From contig JANPYM010000013.1 in the NCBI GenBank assembly GCA_025890175.1, positions 1,442,777 to 1,506,776 of the forward strand: a DNA stretch of 64,000 bases, given 5' to 3'. Below the pieces are notes generated by a model. The model ran no database searches. It was not told the origin of the DNA and saw only the letters and a list, made by a program, of their open reading frames with translations. Positions 33,616 to 45,327 of this stretch are shown piece after piece (within the stretch, counting starts at the first letter, position 1; the number at the start of each line of letters is the position of its first letter). Both the position numbers and the translations under genes were made by a program. This DNA is from Ciborinia camelliae. Lineage: Eukaryota > Ascomycota > Leotiomycetes > Helotiales > Sclerotiniaceae.

Positions 33616-35749
33616 ATGGTGCTTCTCAAAGCATTGGTCACAGCGACAACGTTGATTGTCTCGACAATTGGTAGTCCAAGTCCTAAGTACCTGAAACCTG
33701 ATTTCAATGTCACCGACTTTGTAGAAGCCCAACTCTTGGAGGATCCTTCTCCATACGACTTTCCCATTCTTCAAAATGGCAGTTTCGCAGACAGTGGTCA
33801 ATTCCCTATGCCACTATGCAACGGGTTCAAGTTGGAAGAAGCTTCCATTGACCAATTACAGTCTGCTTTGTCAAATGGGTCATTGACTTCGGTGCAGATC
33901 GTTATGTGCTATTTGGAGAGGATTTACCAGACAGACGAATATATCAGGTGAGTGAAATATGCCCTAATTCGTACTATCCTGGTTCGTGGGCCCAATTGGT
34001 TAACAAAGTTGATAGGGCTGTAATGCAGATTAACCCTGAATTTATCCAGATAGCTTCTGCTCTCGATCATGAACGTAAACTCGGTAATCTCCGTGGACCA
34101 TTACACGGTATACCATTTCTTGTGAAAGACGTGAGTGCCAAAGGTTCAAATCTCTCATAGCCCACTAACAGGTGCCAGAATATTGCTACCAAGGACAAGT
34201 TAGAAACCACTGCTGGCTCTTGGATGTTGCTTGGTTCCATCGTTCCTCGTGATGCCCATGTCGTGAAACGACTCCGCGAGTCTGGGGCTATTCTAATGGG
34301 ACATGCAACTCTCAGTGAATGGGCTGACATGCGCTCAAACTCATATTCCGAAGGTTATTCAGCCAGGGGTGGACAATGTCGATCACCGTATAACTTAACT
34401 ACTACACCCGGGGGAAGTTCGTCAGGAAGTGCTTCAGCCGTCGGCGCAAACCTCATTAGTTTTGCCCTAGGCACTGAGACTGATGGGAGTGTTATCAATC
34501 CTGCCGAGAGAAATGGTGTCGTCGGTATCAAGCCGACTGTTGGTCTTACTTCGCGTGATGGGTAAGTGATGGGGATTATGATCAAAGTGCCCAATAGTTA
34601 GGACTGCAGTCCTATTCCAGACCTTTCGACTTTCGAAATGTTGTGGATCTTTGAGAATGATTTATTTGAACAAATTCATTGTTTCAAATGACTTCAAGAA
34701 CCTCTCATCGTTGGCCTGCAGTCCGAACTATTGAACACCCTGATCGGGGCTATCTTCTTCATGATTATTGGATTATTTGTTAACCATTACTCAGTGTTAT
34801 TCCCGAATCCCATAATCAAGATACCGTCGGATGTCTCGCCAAAACTGTCCGAGACGCCACCTACTGCCTAGACGGAATTTACGGCCCTGATTCCCGTGAC
34901 AATTATACCCTTGTGCAAGAGGCCCCGGCCAGTGGCTACTCTCAATATCTTACCAACAAGACCGCTCTTCAAGGAGCTATTTTTGGACTCCCCTGGCTCA
35001 GTTTTTGGAAATTTGCCGACTCGAACCAACAGTCCCAACTACTGAATCTCATTTCTGAGATAGAAGCTGCGGGTGCTACAATCATAAATGGTACCGAACT
35101 TCCCTACTGGCAAACCATCATCTCTCAAGACGGCTGGGATTGGGATTATGGCACTACTCGCGGGTACCCAAACGAATCCGAGTACACATACGTAGCAGTT
35201 GATTTCTACAACGATATTGTGAAGTATCTCGCAGATTTAAATAATACGGATATCCGCACTGTTGAAGATATCGTGCAGTACAATATTGACAATGCTGGAT
35301 CTGAAGGTGGTCTTCCTAATGTCCATCCTGCCTTTAAATCAGGACAAGATGGGTTCCTAGCGTCTCTCGCAACAGGTGGTGTAATGAATGAAACATACTG
35401 GGAAGCCCTCAATTTCTGTCATCGCACAACCCGCGAAGACGGAATAGATGCTGCTCTGTACAATAATGGTACTCAACTCACCGCACTTTTGGTACCGCCG
35501 GATGTGGGTCAAACTTATCAAATTGCGGCACAAGCGGGGTATCCAATGATTACCTTGCCGGCAGGCGTAAGCCCAGTCGACGGGATGCCTTTTGGATTAG
35601 CATTAATGGGGACTGCTTGGAGTGAAGCAAGCTTGATTAGGTATGCGAGTGCAATTGAGGATTTGCAGCAGAGTTTGGTTGGATTAAAACAGAAAAGGAC
35701 GAGTCCGTTGTGGTATGATTATAGGGCGAAAAATGTTCCTATCGTTTAG
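33616..35749 (+). CDS. Secreted amidase (amidase signature family)
   Basis: Four exons, 33616-33947, 34016-34130, 34179-34561 and 34795-35749, giving 594 residues. A hydrophobic N-terminus (LLKALVTATTLIVSTIGSP) looks like a signal peptide. The body has the amidase signature elements: HGIPFLVKDNIAT with the catalytic Lys (residue about 148), TTPGGSSSGSASAVGANL with the cis-Ser (about 225-235) and ALGTETDGSVINPA with the nucleophile region (about 250), then [28 protein letters not shown]. Enzymes of this family cut amide bonds by a Ser-cisSer-Lys triad. Asn-x-Ser/Thr sites support secretion. The third intron (233 nt) is longer than usual here but both ends fit. Substrate unknown. Confidence 0.9.
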
Positions 35750-38700
35750 AGATTATTGATAAGCAAGATGCAAAATGTGTAGCGGTCTACCCTAAGAAAA
35801 GTTGGAGATATTCATTTTTCCCAATAAGATATAAAGTTCAATATTGAAGGTTTCATTTATAATCGAAGTCAGGCTTGGGCACCCGTGCCCTAGGTTTTGA
35901 CCTCTACGGGTGATTTACTTTACCCCGTAGGATTTTATAGGGTGTTTACCCTATAAATTCCGCGGGTATCTGGGGTACCTGCGGGTAGTCAATATATAAT
36001 CGTCCAAAGTTGAGGTTATTCCTACCTATATCAGAAAATTAGAATCATCAAATACTAGTACCCATTGAAAGATTTTAATCCCCCCTTTTTATTCCACTTC
36101 TATATAGGTAATATAATTTGAATGAAATTGAAATATTACTTTCAACTCTACCTAGGTACCTACAGCTACAACGCCCACCACCATCATTACTTATGCTCTC
36201 CACCTAAATTTATTACCAATTATATACTCCGTACACATAATATTTACCCCAGATACCCCGGATACCCACGGCATTTTAAAAGTGGTTACCTTACCCTGCA
36301 AGTGAAAGGCCAACCCGCTGGGGTTTCCTGGGTTGCCCCAAGTTTACCCTGCCCTTTGCCCTTTGCCCAACTCTGATGGAAGTAAGTCGTAACATGCAGC
36401 CATCTTCAAATCCAATGCCCCAATCCATCCACTTACATCTTTAAAACCTTCCTCTCCTCACCACCAAAGCCCCCAATTCCAATTACCTCTGGTTCAATTT
36501 CTATATCACTGGCCATGTTGCCTTGGCCTCCCTTTAATCAATTTTCTTTGGTATCAAAAGATACTATCCATGTGTAGTTTTTCTGCGGTCTTCCAACCCT
36601 CGATTTGCGATGAGACCAAGAGCTCTTGCTCAATACATAAGCACCCGATGAAATGGAAACATCTAAACATTCATTCACATTAACAAGCAGATATTATCGT
36701 TTTAATATTTTATATCTCTTGGAAGAAACAATGACGACATATCTTCCTTGATTGCCACTACCGTGCCAGATGCCTACTGAACATATTAGCCCTATTTTAC
36801 ATCGATATACGATCCAAATTCCTTGGTCTCTCCACCTCTCTACCCATCTGCTTTTGATCCGACTTGCCAGCCTTATCCCAACCCTGAAACCTATCTTACA
36901 CCCACGCCTATATCCGATGCTGACTCTTCGACGCAAAGGCACCTGTCATTTTTTTAAAGCATTTCTGTAATGACAGTGCTCTTTCTGGCTCATATTCCCA
37001 CTCTCCAATATGCCAAGTCGGTACGTACATGTTTCCCGGCTAACAATCTGCGACTCTCTTCGGTTCGGCGTTAAGATAATTGAAGTAGCGGTCTTCCCAG
37101 TCATCATTCTGAAGTTTGTATACTGCTTCTTGCGCTTTATTTACATTCCTCGGAATATTGGACTCTCTCCGTCTCAAGTTCTCCATAGCTTGTTTGAGCG
37201 CATATTCGTACATCAGCTTGCCTAAGTTCTGACTATTAAGGTTATGATCACAGCCATCTACGATCCCAGGCTTGGCCCTCCCCTCTGCGTAAATGATGTT
37301 GATATCATTCGTGCCATAGATGACACGTTATTCTAAGGGGGTCATGCAATCTTCATCCTCCGCTTTACATCTTCTTTCGCCATTAGGAGTAACATAGGAT
37401 TACCATCCTTTGCCATTGCTTTATTTTCGATAGTTGTTCTTGTTGCAATAATAATAGTAATAATGGCCCCAACAAGTATCAGTTGAGCTTCTTCCGATGC
37501 CTTCTGGAAATAGATTACGAACAATGATAATCATATCGCATGTTTCCCTAATCGATGTTAGTTCTTCTACCTATACATATATATATAAAGATGGAATGGT
37601 GATACTCACTAGACAGTTCGCCTGCATTCGTCCTCAGAGATACCAAGAAATTGCACCAGCGACATTTTGGCAGGCTTGCATTAGAAAACTCTTGGAATGT
37701 AGGGAATAATCACGAATTTTGAGAGCCATAAACATGTGCGACAGGCACGGGGGAGGCACGGGGTAGTCCTAGGCTTATGCATAGCGAAAAGCAACTCGTA
37801 CTAGATTTTCCTCATTAATCCTCAAATAGATGGTAGCCAGGGAATTAGCACACCCGCAAAAATGATAGCCAGAAACCGAAAGCCAAAAGCTGATGGGCTC
37901 ATAAGACCCGCTCAAACCCACCACGTGGACAATCAATAGAATGGCTTCAAACTTGAAGGATAGAAACAATTCGACTAGAATGTGTACATCATCTTGCTTT
38001 GATCTCAATTTTTCGTTGGACAATCATCTTGGGATAGAGGTCTCTTCCGGGGTTTGCATGTGCACCTCAATTGCAAATACGTTGTGGATTCATGGTTAGA
38101 TTTGACACCAAGGTGGTCGGAATAGGATATATTTTGTAAAAGAATTAGAACGCTACACCCGGCTGGACAGGAGTTTCGAGCTTCTGAAAGAGAGTTCCCA
38201 GAATCCATGATGTATAATCCGAACAAGTATGCTGGCTCACGAACAGCACTGGCCAAAACAAGTCTGTTGGTCGAAAGTCTATTCGCAAGCGATGTTTTAT
38301 TGATATCAGCATTGGATACAGAGTGATAAAAGCGGCTTGGTGATTATAGTAGTCATATCTCGATTTGTGGAGCGTTATATATGATTTTAAGCAGTATTGG
38401 GTAGCACTCCCCACATTTCATCTAGCGCTACCATCCGAATCTGAACCCTTAAAGTTTTCATAGAGCAATCGGGGCGACGATACCGAAAATAAATGTCATC
38501 TAATGCGATAGATGGAACTTGCGGAGCCTTCCAGTCTTCCAAATCCCGACTTTGTCTCGAGGGGTACCTTCCATAAAACAATGTTTGCTTTCTTCATTCG
38601 GGAAAAATCATTTCGAACGATATATATTTCTATTCGTAAATGAGATACTCAAATTTAAGTAGAGATGGATCCCGAGAAGGTGATGTATCTTGATATTGTG

Positions 38701-39034
38701 AGTGGGACCAACAGCATTCCCAGAAATCTTTGCACAACTTACCAAGCAAGTTGCTAAATCTGAGTACCATAAAAGTTATATGCACGCCTCACAGCTCGAA
38801 AGCTATGATGAAGTATGAGCCGTGTATCAATCTGTCACCTTCAAGAAACGTGTCGGGATGAATGTCTATTGTGAGGTGCTACCAGCAGTGCGAGTCTGCA
38901 AGATGACCGGAGTCTTGAGAGCAGCTCAGTAGCTTTGTCATTCAGCATAGCATCCAAGATGGCGCAAATGATGAAGCTGTTTATGGAAAGGCTCCTTTTG
39001 ACAAAAACTCTTGATCGTTGCTAAATGTGAGAGC
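35750..39034. other. Gene-poor region with a hAT-like MITE
   Basis: About 3.3 kb. The only clear element is the 506-bp inverted-repeat element at 35870-36375. Several minus-strand open frames at 37342-38581 (for example one ending LETPVQPGVAF) read like protein but could not be joined by good splice sites, so they are left uncalled; they may be gene remnants. Confidence 0.45.
35870..36375. mobile_element. hAT-like non-autonomous element (MITE), 506 bp
   Basis: The left end CAGGCTTGGGCACCCGTGCC and the reverse complement of the right end, CAGAGTTGGGCAAAGGGCAA, share the core CAG-x-x-TTGGGCA. The flanking octamers are ATCGAAGT (35862-35869) and ATGGAAGT (36376-36383), one mismatch apart. An 8-bp target duplication and CAG-starting short inverted repeats are the hAT pattern. 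Inside, ACCCGCGG/CCGCGGGT-like and TACCCCAGATACCC segments form further imperfect inverted repeats. No transposase frame. Age is suggested by the imperfect ends. Confidence 0.65.
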
Positions 39035-39553
39035 TTATGACCGAGGTTTGCTAGCTTGAGCTTCTTGGGTCGATCTTCGTGATCTCCTTGGTTGCCTTTT
39101 TGTTGCCAATGGAAATCTCTTCTCCAGTCCACAAGTATTGCACTTTCGAACCAGTACATCAGCCCATGGCTTCTTTCCGCCCTTACTTTGGTTCTCAACC
39201 CGAGCAGTGCAGGTTGTTCCCTCCATCAACAAAGTTTGACAATTCTTACAAATAGAATGCTTCATGTCAGGGGACATGCGCATTAAGCCTTTCAGAGATA
39301 CTGAGCGGAGATCTGATATTAATCGACGGGATAGAGGCTGGCATGACCCAGTGAGGTTGATTTCCATATTCGGCTCACACTGCATGACGTCCTCCATCGA
39401 AGAATCTGATGCGATTCCCTTGGCTGGTTGCTTTTGACTGCCATTTTCTTGCACGGCTAGATAGGTGGCTGCTTGATAGAGATACGATATTCTGCTATAC
39501 AAGGCTTTGTTTGGAATCTTGGATACTCCTTTTGTAGCCTGTGATTTAGCCAT
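39035..39553 (-). CDS. RPR2: Ribonuclease P protein subunit Rpr2/Rpp21
   Basis: Single exon, 172 residues, starting MAKSQATKGVSKIPNKALYS. The helical N-terminus (RISYLYQAATYLAVQ) leads to SRRLISDLRSVSLKGLMRMSPDMKHSICKNCQTLL, with the first zinc Cys pair at residue about 104, and the second pair in VLVRKCNTCGLEKRFPL (about 139). This C-x2-C ... C-x2-C pattern with the preceding conserved helix defines the Rpr2/Rpp21/Snm1 family. The protein belongs to nuclear RNase P, which removes the 5' leader of pre-tRNAs. The tail is Arg-rich (RQPRRSRRS). A Gln/Ser-rich insertion separates the helices. The longer frame upstream of the ATG at 39553 is not needed. Snm1 of RNase MRP is a related alternative, less likely given the fit. 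Confidence 0.85.
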   Translation of the reverse strand: MAKSQATKGVSKIPNKALYSRISYLYQAATYLAVQENGSQKQPAKGIASDSSMEDVMQCEPNMEINLTGSCQPLSRRLISDLRSVSLKGLMRMSPDMKHSICKNCQTLLMEGTTCTARVENQSKGGKKPWADVLVRKCNTCGLEKRFPLATKRQPRRSRRSTQEAQASKPRS

Positions 39554-40034
39554 TATGCTGCTTTTTAACCCAAGATTGGATTGACGAATGGCTGAAGTAA
39601 AAGGTACAAATAACACTGAAAGTTGATCAAGCAAGATTGTTAAGAGGTTCTGATAGGTACATCCGAATTTTGAGAATGAGGAATTCGGAGCCAGTAATTA
39701 GTAGCCAATCAAGCGGTTGAAGAATAAATTAGCGTGAAAACCGAGCCACCTAATCACGTGACATAATCCTTAGCGGAAATTGGAGCCGCGCCGACAAAGC
39801 AATCCCTTAAGTCGCGCTCACCATCTTTCTTTCAACACCTCTACCTCCGTCCATCTCAATTCTTCTCCCCACGACTTTGATCATCACGATCTATTTATTA
39901 ATTCGTTTGTTTCGTCTCGATATTTTCCTTTTACTCCTAACAACTTCAGCAAAAATAACGACGACCGAGATCGACTTTCGCGATCGACTTTACCTTTGAA
40001 CAACAAATCCAACTTCTAACTAAACTTCATCAAA
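39554..40034. promoter_or_regulatory. Bidirectional promoter of RPR2 and SUB2
   Basis: The two genes diverge from this 481-nt region. A perfect TCACGTGA palindrome sits at 39754-39761, roughly 200 nt from the RPR2 start and 275 nt from the SUB2 start. The SUB2 side is C/T-rich from 39810, as in long fungal 5' leaders. Shared control of the two genes is inference. Confidence 0.55.
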
Positions 40035-42029
40035 ATGTCTGCCGCCGAAGAAGATTTGATCGATTACTCTGATGAGGAGCTCGCAACAACAGAGGCACCA
40101 GCACCAGCTGCTGGCGCGAATGGAGGTGTTAAGGGTGATTCGGGAAATTTGACGGTGTCTGGCAATTCAGCTGCGGCCAAGAAGGGCAGTTATGTTGGTA
40201 TCCACTCGACTGGTTTCCGCGAATTTTTATTGAAACCGGAGCTTCTACGAGCCATTTCCTGGTGCGGATTCGAACATCCTTCGGAGGGTTAGTCATAACT
40301 TTCATCCCTAAGCTCCATCATTGTCCTTCTCGCTGCGCGTCCGTCCATCTCGCACGCAAGAATGAATACTCTCGGGTCAATACTTCAGCAAGTTAAGAGC
40401 GGTCCTGGAATGTCTCTACCGGCCCGATCTAAAATTCGGATTGATGGCAAATATATGCTTAAGGCGAGAATCTCGAGAGAAAGCGGCGATATAATTGCTG
40501 GCAAGATTGTAGGAGATACGTCTAAAGTGGCATGCCGAGAGACTTCCAGGATCGACTCAAAATCGACGCCTTCCTTATTGCATTTGTGTAAGGTTGACGA
40601 TCTGCGCCTTTAAAGGCAAATATCGGGCCTCCACTTGGATCGTTGAATTCTGGGTGTGTTGCGTTGTGGATGTATTTTGCGTAGATGGACGGGCTTGCGA
40701 TCTCTTGCACCTCATTATACATTTGGACACTTAATCTAACTTCGGTCCGATCACTACAGTTCAGCAAGTCTGTATTCCCCAAGCGATTCTTGGTACAGAT
40801 GTCCTCTGCCAGGCCAAATCTGGTCTCGGTAAAACCGCCGTTTTCGTCCTCACAACTCTACAACAAGTCGAGGTAGTCGCTGGTGAAACATCCGTACTTG
40901 TGATGTGCCACACTCGTGAATTAGCTTACCAAATTCGAAATGAATATCAACGCTTCTGTCATTTCATGCCTGATGTCAAGATTGGTGTTTTCTATGGTGG
41001 AGTTCCCATTAGCAAAGATGTTGAGGTATTGAAGAACCCTGAGACACACCCACACATCATCGTCGGTACTCCAGGTCGATTGAACGCTCTTGTTCGAGAC
41101 AAATACTTGCGCCTCAATAGCGTCAAGGTTTTCGTTCTTGATGAGTGTGATAAGATGTTGGACCAAATTGGTAAGTGTACTCTACGAATTTCCAGGTCCA
41201 TGATGTTGATCTTGTTATAGATATGCGTCGCGATGTGCAGGAAATCTTCAGAGCCACACCACCACAAAAACAAGTCATGATGTTCAGTGCCACTCTTTCT
41301 CAAGAGGTTCGACCTATCTGCAAGAAGTTCATGCAGAACCCTCTCGAAATCTACATTGATAATGAGACAAAACTTACCCTTTATGGTCTTCAACAATATT
41401 TTATCAAGTTAGAAGAAAGAGAGAAGAATAGACGTCTTAATGAATTGCTTGATGAGCTTTCCTTCAACCAAGTTATCATTTTCGTCAAGAGCACAGTCAG
41501 AGCCACCGAATTGGACAAGCTCTTGCGCGAGTGTAACTTCCCATCAGTTGCAATCCACTCTGGTGTCAGCCAAGAGGAACGGTATGTCTAATTATATCAT
41601 GAATGATCGTTCATTGTTAACACATAAGTAGTATCAAGCGTTTCAATGACTTCAAGGATTTCAACAAGCGTATTTGCGTTGCTACTGATGTGTTTGGCCG
41701 TGGTATTGATGTCAACAAGATTAACTTGGCTATCAACTACGATCTCCCACCTGATGCAGACTCATACCTTCATCGTGTTGGTCGTGCTGGTCGTTTCGGA
41801 ACCAAGGGTCTTGCCATCTCATTCGTCAGCAGTGAGGCAGACCAAGAGGTCCTCAAGGCTGTTGAGAAGAGATTCGAAGTTGCCCTTCCGTAAGTTCCCA
41901 CCTCTATTACCCCCCTACCCCCAAACTCGTGCCCCACCGCACACTCTCATTGGCAGATACTGATTAACGTACAATAGAGAGTACCCAGAAGGAGGCGTCG
42001 ATTCCGCCGCCTACACCAAGACGGACTAA
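40035..42029 (+). CDS. SUB2: ATP-dependent RNA helicase Sub2 (UAP56), mRNA splicing and export
   Basis: Five exons, 40035-40287, 40760-41170, 41221-41581, 41632-41889 and 41978-42029, giving 444 residues. DEAD-box motifs are all present: [11 protein letters not shown] (motif I), GTPGRLNAL (Ib), LDECDKML (DECD variant that marks Sub2/UAP56), MFSATLSQE (III), [13 protein letters not shown] (V) and [10 protein letters not shown] (VI). The N-terminal [22 protein letters not shown] carries the Q-motif region. Sub2 unwinds RNA during spliceosome assembly and loads TREX export factors onto mRNA. The first intron is 472 nt (GTTAGT donor), far longer than the 50, 50 and 88 nt of the others, and splits the coding sequence just before the motif Q glutamines. 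Confidence 0.96.
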
Positions 42030-42775
42030 ATCCTCAGTACCTTTTATGCCGATCCAAAGATAATATTTCCACTTTTTTCATATTTCGGCTATCCCAGCAC
42101 CGATTGTTTGTCTAGGTTGTCTTTTTTTTTGAGAATTCATTGCAATACAAGAAAAATCATGATTGTTTCACGGAATTCTTTCCTTTGCCATTTGTTTATT
42201 CGGAGGAATTGTGCTCTAGTCATGGAGACTATGAGATAAATTGTGCGTGGAAGTTGATGGCTAGTGAGGGTGGCAATGATACATGATGGTTGTGGCTAAA
42301 GACAACACGATGGGAAAGACAGAAAGTTGGCGAAAATATTACGTGCAATAGAAAAGTTTCTTTCTCCGATATACATGCGTGCTTTGCTTTGTGGTTTGTG
42401 TTTGATATGATGTAATATGATACTGGTCTTCGACCCATATTCTCTTGCAGCACTGAAGTTCGTCATTCCTTCTATAGACTCTCAGCGCGATCAACCCAGC
42501 TTCGGAACAGACAGCCTTGATATCCCAGTGCGAAGCTTCGTTTTTAACACTTTATCATTTCTTAAATCTAGACCTTGGTTGTTCAAACTGGATTAATTGT
42601 TTGCAACGAAAGGATCATTCAAACGGTGATTCTGGCTGAATGTCTAAGCTGGCCTGGATATCTGCTTCCAACTGATGGCATTGCTCTTAACCGACCTTGC
42701 TATCAGCACTCAACAGCTCATTCCAACCCTCATCTCCCTACAAACCCTCCCAAACCCAAACGATCCTATCATGAA
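42030..42775. other. Intergenic region between convergent genes
   Basis: About 750 nt between SUB2 and the frameshifted minus-strand gene. No gene or repeat recognised. Confidence 0.45.
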
Positions 42776-43557
42776 CTACTCCTGTTTCCGACCAACTCTC
42801 TTCTTCCAGCTGCCCACCTTGGATTTCCCCTCAACACCGCCTCCGCGCAGGATTGGATCTTCCTTGCACCCCAAAAACCCCCCCTGGTAACCTAAGAACT
42901 TCACGCATAAACTTTGTGCCTGTTTACTTGCAGCCATCATCTGAGAGATGTTTCGCAAGATATCTTCAATGTTTACAAGAGCAGCGTAGTGAGCGTCGGA
43001 ATTTGCACCGGGGACTGCGGGTGGGGTGGCGGTAAATTTGACGATGTGGATAAAAGTTGGAGATTTGCTGATGTGAGTGGAGAGGGGGTTGTGGGGGTTG
43101 TGGGGGAAAGTCTGGTTTCAGAAAATTGTCAGCTTGCTTGGCTCTCAACATAGCAAAGCTCGTCACGGAGAAAATTTATACGAACATAAGCAAATCCGAT
43201 CGAATATTCACATAGAGAATCTGTTGCAATTTATTTCCTCGATAGGTCATATTTCTAAAAGCTGGAACGGTGGCAGCTGAAATGACGAAGTTGACACGCT
43301 TGTATTTCTGCTTGTAGGACTGGGAAGTCGGAGGTACTGTGAAATGCATGGAGGGTCGCAGGGGGGGCGGTGATTGTCATGGAGAGGTTTGCTATGTAGA
43401 TTTCAAGGCGAGATTCGAAGTGGGGGAGATTGGTGGCTGGAGCTGGAGATATGGTGAAGGCATTCATTGTTGTTGTAGATACAAGAGCTGACAATGGTGC
43501 AGAAGAAGATGTGTTATTATTATCCATTGTAGTTGCTCTTGCGACAGCTGATGACAT
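42776..43557 (-). pseudogene. Frameshifted member of an unnamed family (relative of 62687-63597)
   Basis: Exon 1 (43557-43182) starts MSSAVARATTMDNNNTSS and reads SRLEIYIANLSMTITAPPATLHAF then TSDFPV. There one extra base (near 43315) changes frame; after it the frame gives YKQKYKRVNFVISAATVPAFRNM and ILYVNIRSDLLMF. This tracks the intact gene at 62687 segment by segment (CRLNIYSSLLSMTIFGAPPP; TRDYPALKDDYKRLNFLL; IRFLNIRSTQALF). Exon 1 is 376 nt, exactly one more than a multiple of three. An intron at almost the same place (43181-43112) leads to exon 2 (43111-42776) with FIHIVKFTATPP, and a divergent end. Function unknown. A sequencing error is possible, since the rest of the structure is intact. 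Confidence 0.6.
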
Positions 43558-45327
43558 CCCTATCCTCAGGTGGATTAGAGATGTTTGTTGGGGTGTTGTG
43601 TTCTCGCTTATCTCAGGGGAATAAATACCAAAAGATCTTTTACAGATGGTAGGAATATTCCCTGTATAGATAAAATCATACAATTTGTATGAAAGCTTGT
43701 TGGATTTCATCAATTCGTAGACTTGTTATCATATTGTCAAGCAATGTTTCTAAAATTGATAGTAGATTCAGATGAGATATCTGATGGTATATTTTCAATT
43801 ATTCTATTTAAAATTGAACTTGAACATTGGAAAAGTATTCTTTTTATATTGTATCATAGCCTTTTGGAAATGGATATTAAATACAAATGAGTAGGTAATT
43901 TCATGTGGGAATGATTGATTTTTCCGTCCAAATCTGATGATATTGTATTTGCTAATTATCTACTCTTGTTCTCTTTCGCATCATTAAGTCATATCTAGCC
44001 AAATTTCCTAACTGTACAACAGGAACTATAAATTATAGATTTAATAGATCAGTAGATCAGTACTGCTCTACTCAAGATGAATATCTTTCTTATATCTGCC
44101 ATGTCTAGTCTAACAAAGTACTCTCTGCTCATCTCGTCATCTTTGATTCATTATATATACTAAACCATACAATTGGAATCTGGAGATGAAGTTGATCTAC
44201 TAAGTATTACACTACTCGGTACAAATATCTTTCTTCTCTCTCCTCTAGGTCTAGAGAGCAGGTCTCCATTTATCAACTTCGATCCAGTTTAATTGTAAGG
44301 TGTGGTACATCGAACCCAAAAAATAAGTGTGCAGTAAAAGTGTGTCATTTCTTAATAACTAGTAACTACCTTTCATGACATCAATAAGCTACATGTGGCT
44401 TAAAATGATAGGTTTAGTAGCTATTTTTGTTTATTGAGCAGTCCTCTCATTGCCTCCTTCTATACACTGCTGAAATATATCAATCTATGTCCATAAAACA
44501 CCTATAGTTCCACCATTTTACCATACAGACCCCCTTCATTCTCTTACCTCCGTTTTCCCTTCCTCTCTCCCCTCCATTTCTTCATCAACCCCACTTGCNN
44601 NNNNNNNNTTGCCTCCCCCCCCCCCCCCCCCCCCCCCAAATCTCTATAACCGAAAGTTTCCTTTTCTTCATGTTAAAACCCGTAGATATAAGGACATGGA
44701 GACACCTTATATCACAAATAAACGAAATCAACGCATTCTTGCTAGGATAACAAACAATCTTTTCTATTATATTAAGTTAGAAATCACAATACCTTTTGCC
44801 TGTGATACATGTATATACCTATTATCATATTCTCATCCGGGAATCCAAATAAAATGCGTACCATCACAGAACTCCTCAAACAAGGTCAGGAAACCTAGAG
44901 ATTCTCTTAAACACTCACTGCCAGCCCAGTCGGGCAAACACATCCCTACAAATCTTCTTCGCAATCGTCATGGATATCATTCTGTTTCATTATCGCATGG
45001 TGAAATGAGAGACGTCAATTTACAATCTTACTCTCTCGATGAAAGGTTTTGATACCTCTTACCTCCTATCATGGGGGGGACAGTCTCTAAGTAGGGAGAA
45101 GAAAGTGAGGCCATGAGACTTTGACCATAGGCGAAGGATTAAATGATGTACCAACTTTCCATATGTCAAGATGAATAATTTTGAATTGAAGCCTTGTTGT
45201 TACTTCACTTGATAAGGTACTGTGATCCTGGATATTCGTTGCCCACACGCATATCTAGAAGCACTAAACTACTATATATACCATAAGCTTCGGCGGATAC
45301 CTCTCATACTGTCATTCGTAACATTAT
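43558..45327. other. AT-rich intergenic region with assembly gap
   Basis: About 1.8 kb. Ten Ns at 44599-44608 are followed by a poly-C run (about 44616-44637), which probably caused the gap. No gene supported; the plus-strand frame starting in the poly-C is an artefact. Confidence 0.5.
44599..44637. other. Assembly gap (10 N) next to a poly-C tract
   Basis: Ten unknown bases followed by about 22 consecutive C. True gap length is unknown. Confidence 0.95.

Noticed and set aside
37342..38581. Series of minus-strand open frames (endings MKIA, VAF, PNTA) with protein-like composition
   Set aside because: I could not link them by acceptable GT-AG introns, and stops interrupt each join; no family resemblance. 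Possibly remnants, not called.
40360..40616. 83-codon plus-strand frame inside the first SUB2 intron
   Set aside because: It lies wholly in the intron, does not join either SUB2 exon and has no recognisable domain.
44609..45052. 147-codon frame beginning with a Pro run
   Set aside because: The start is the poly-C tract beside the assembly gap; the rest shows no coding character.
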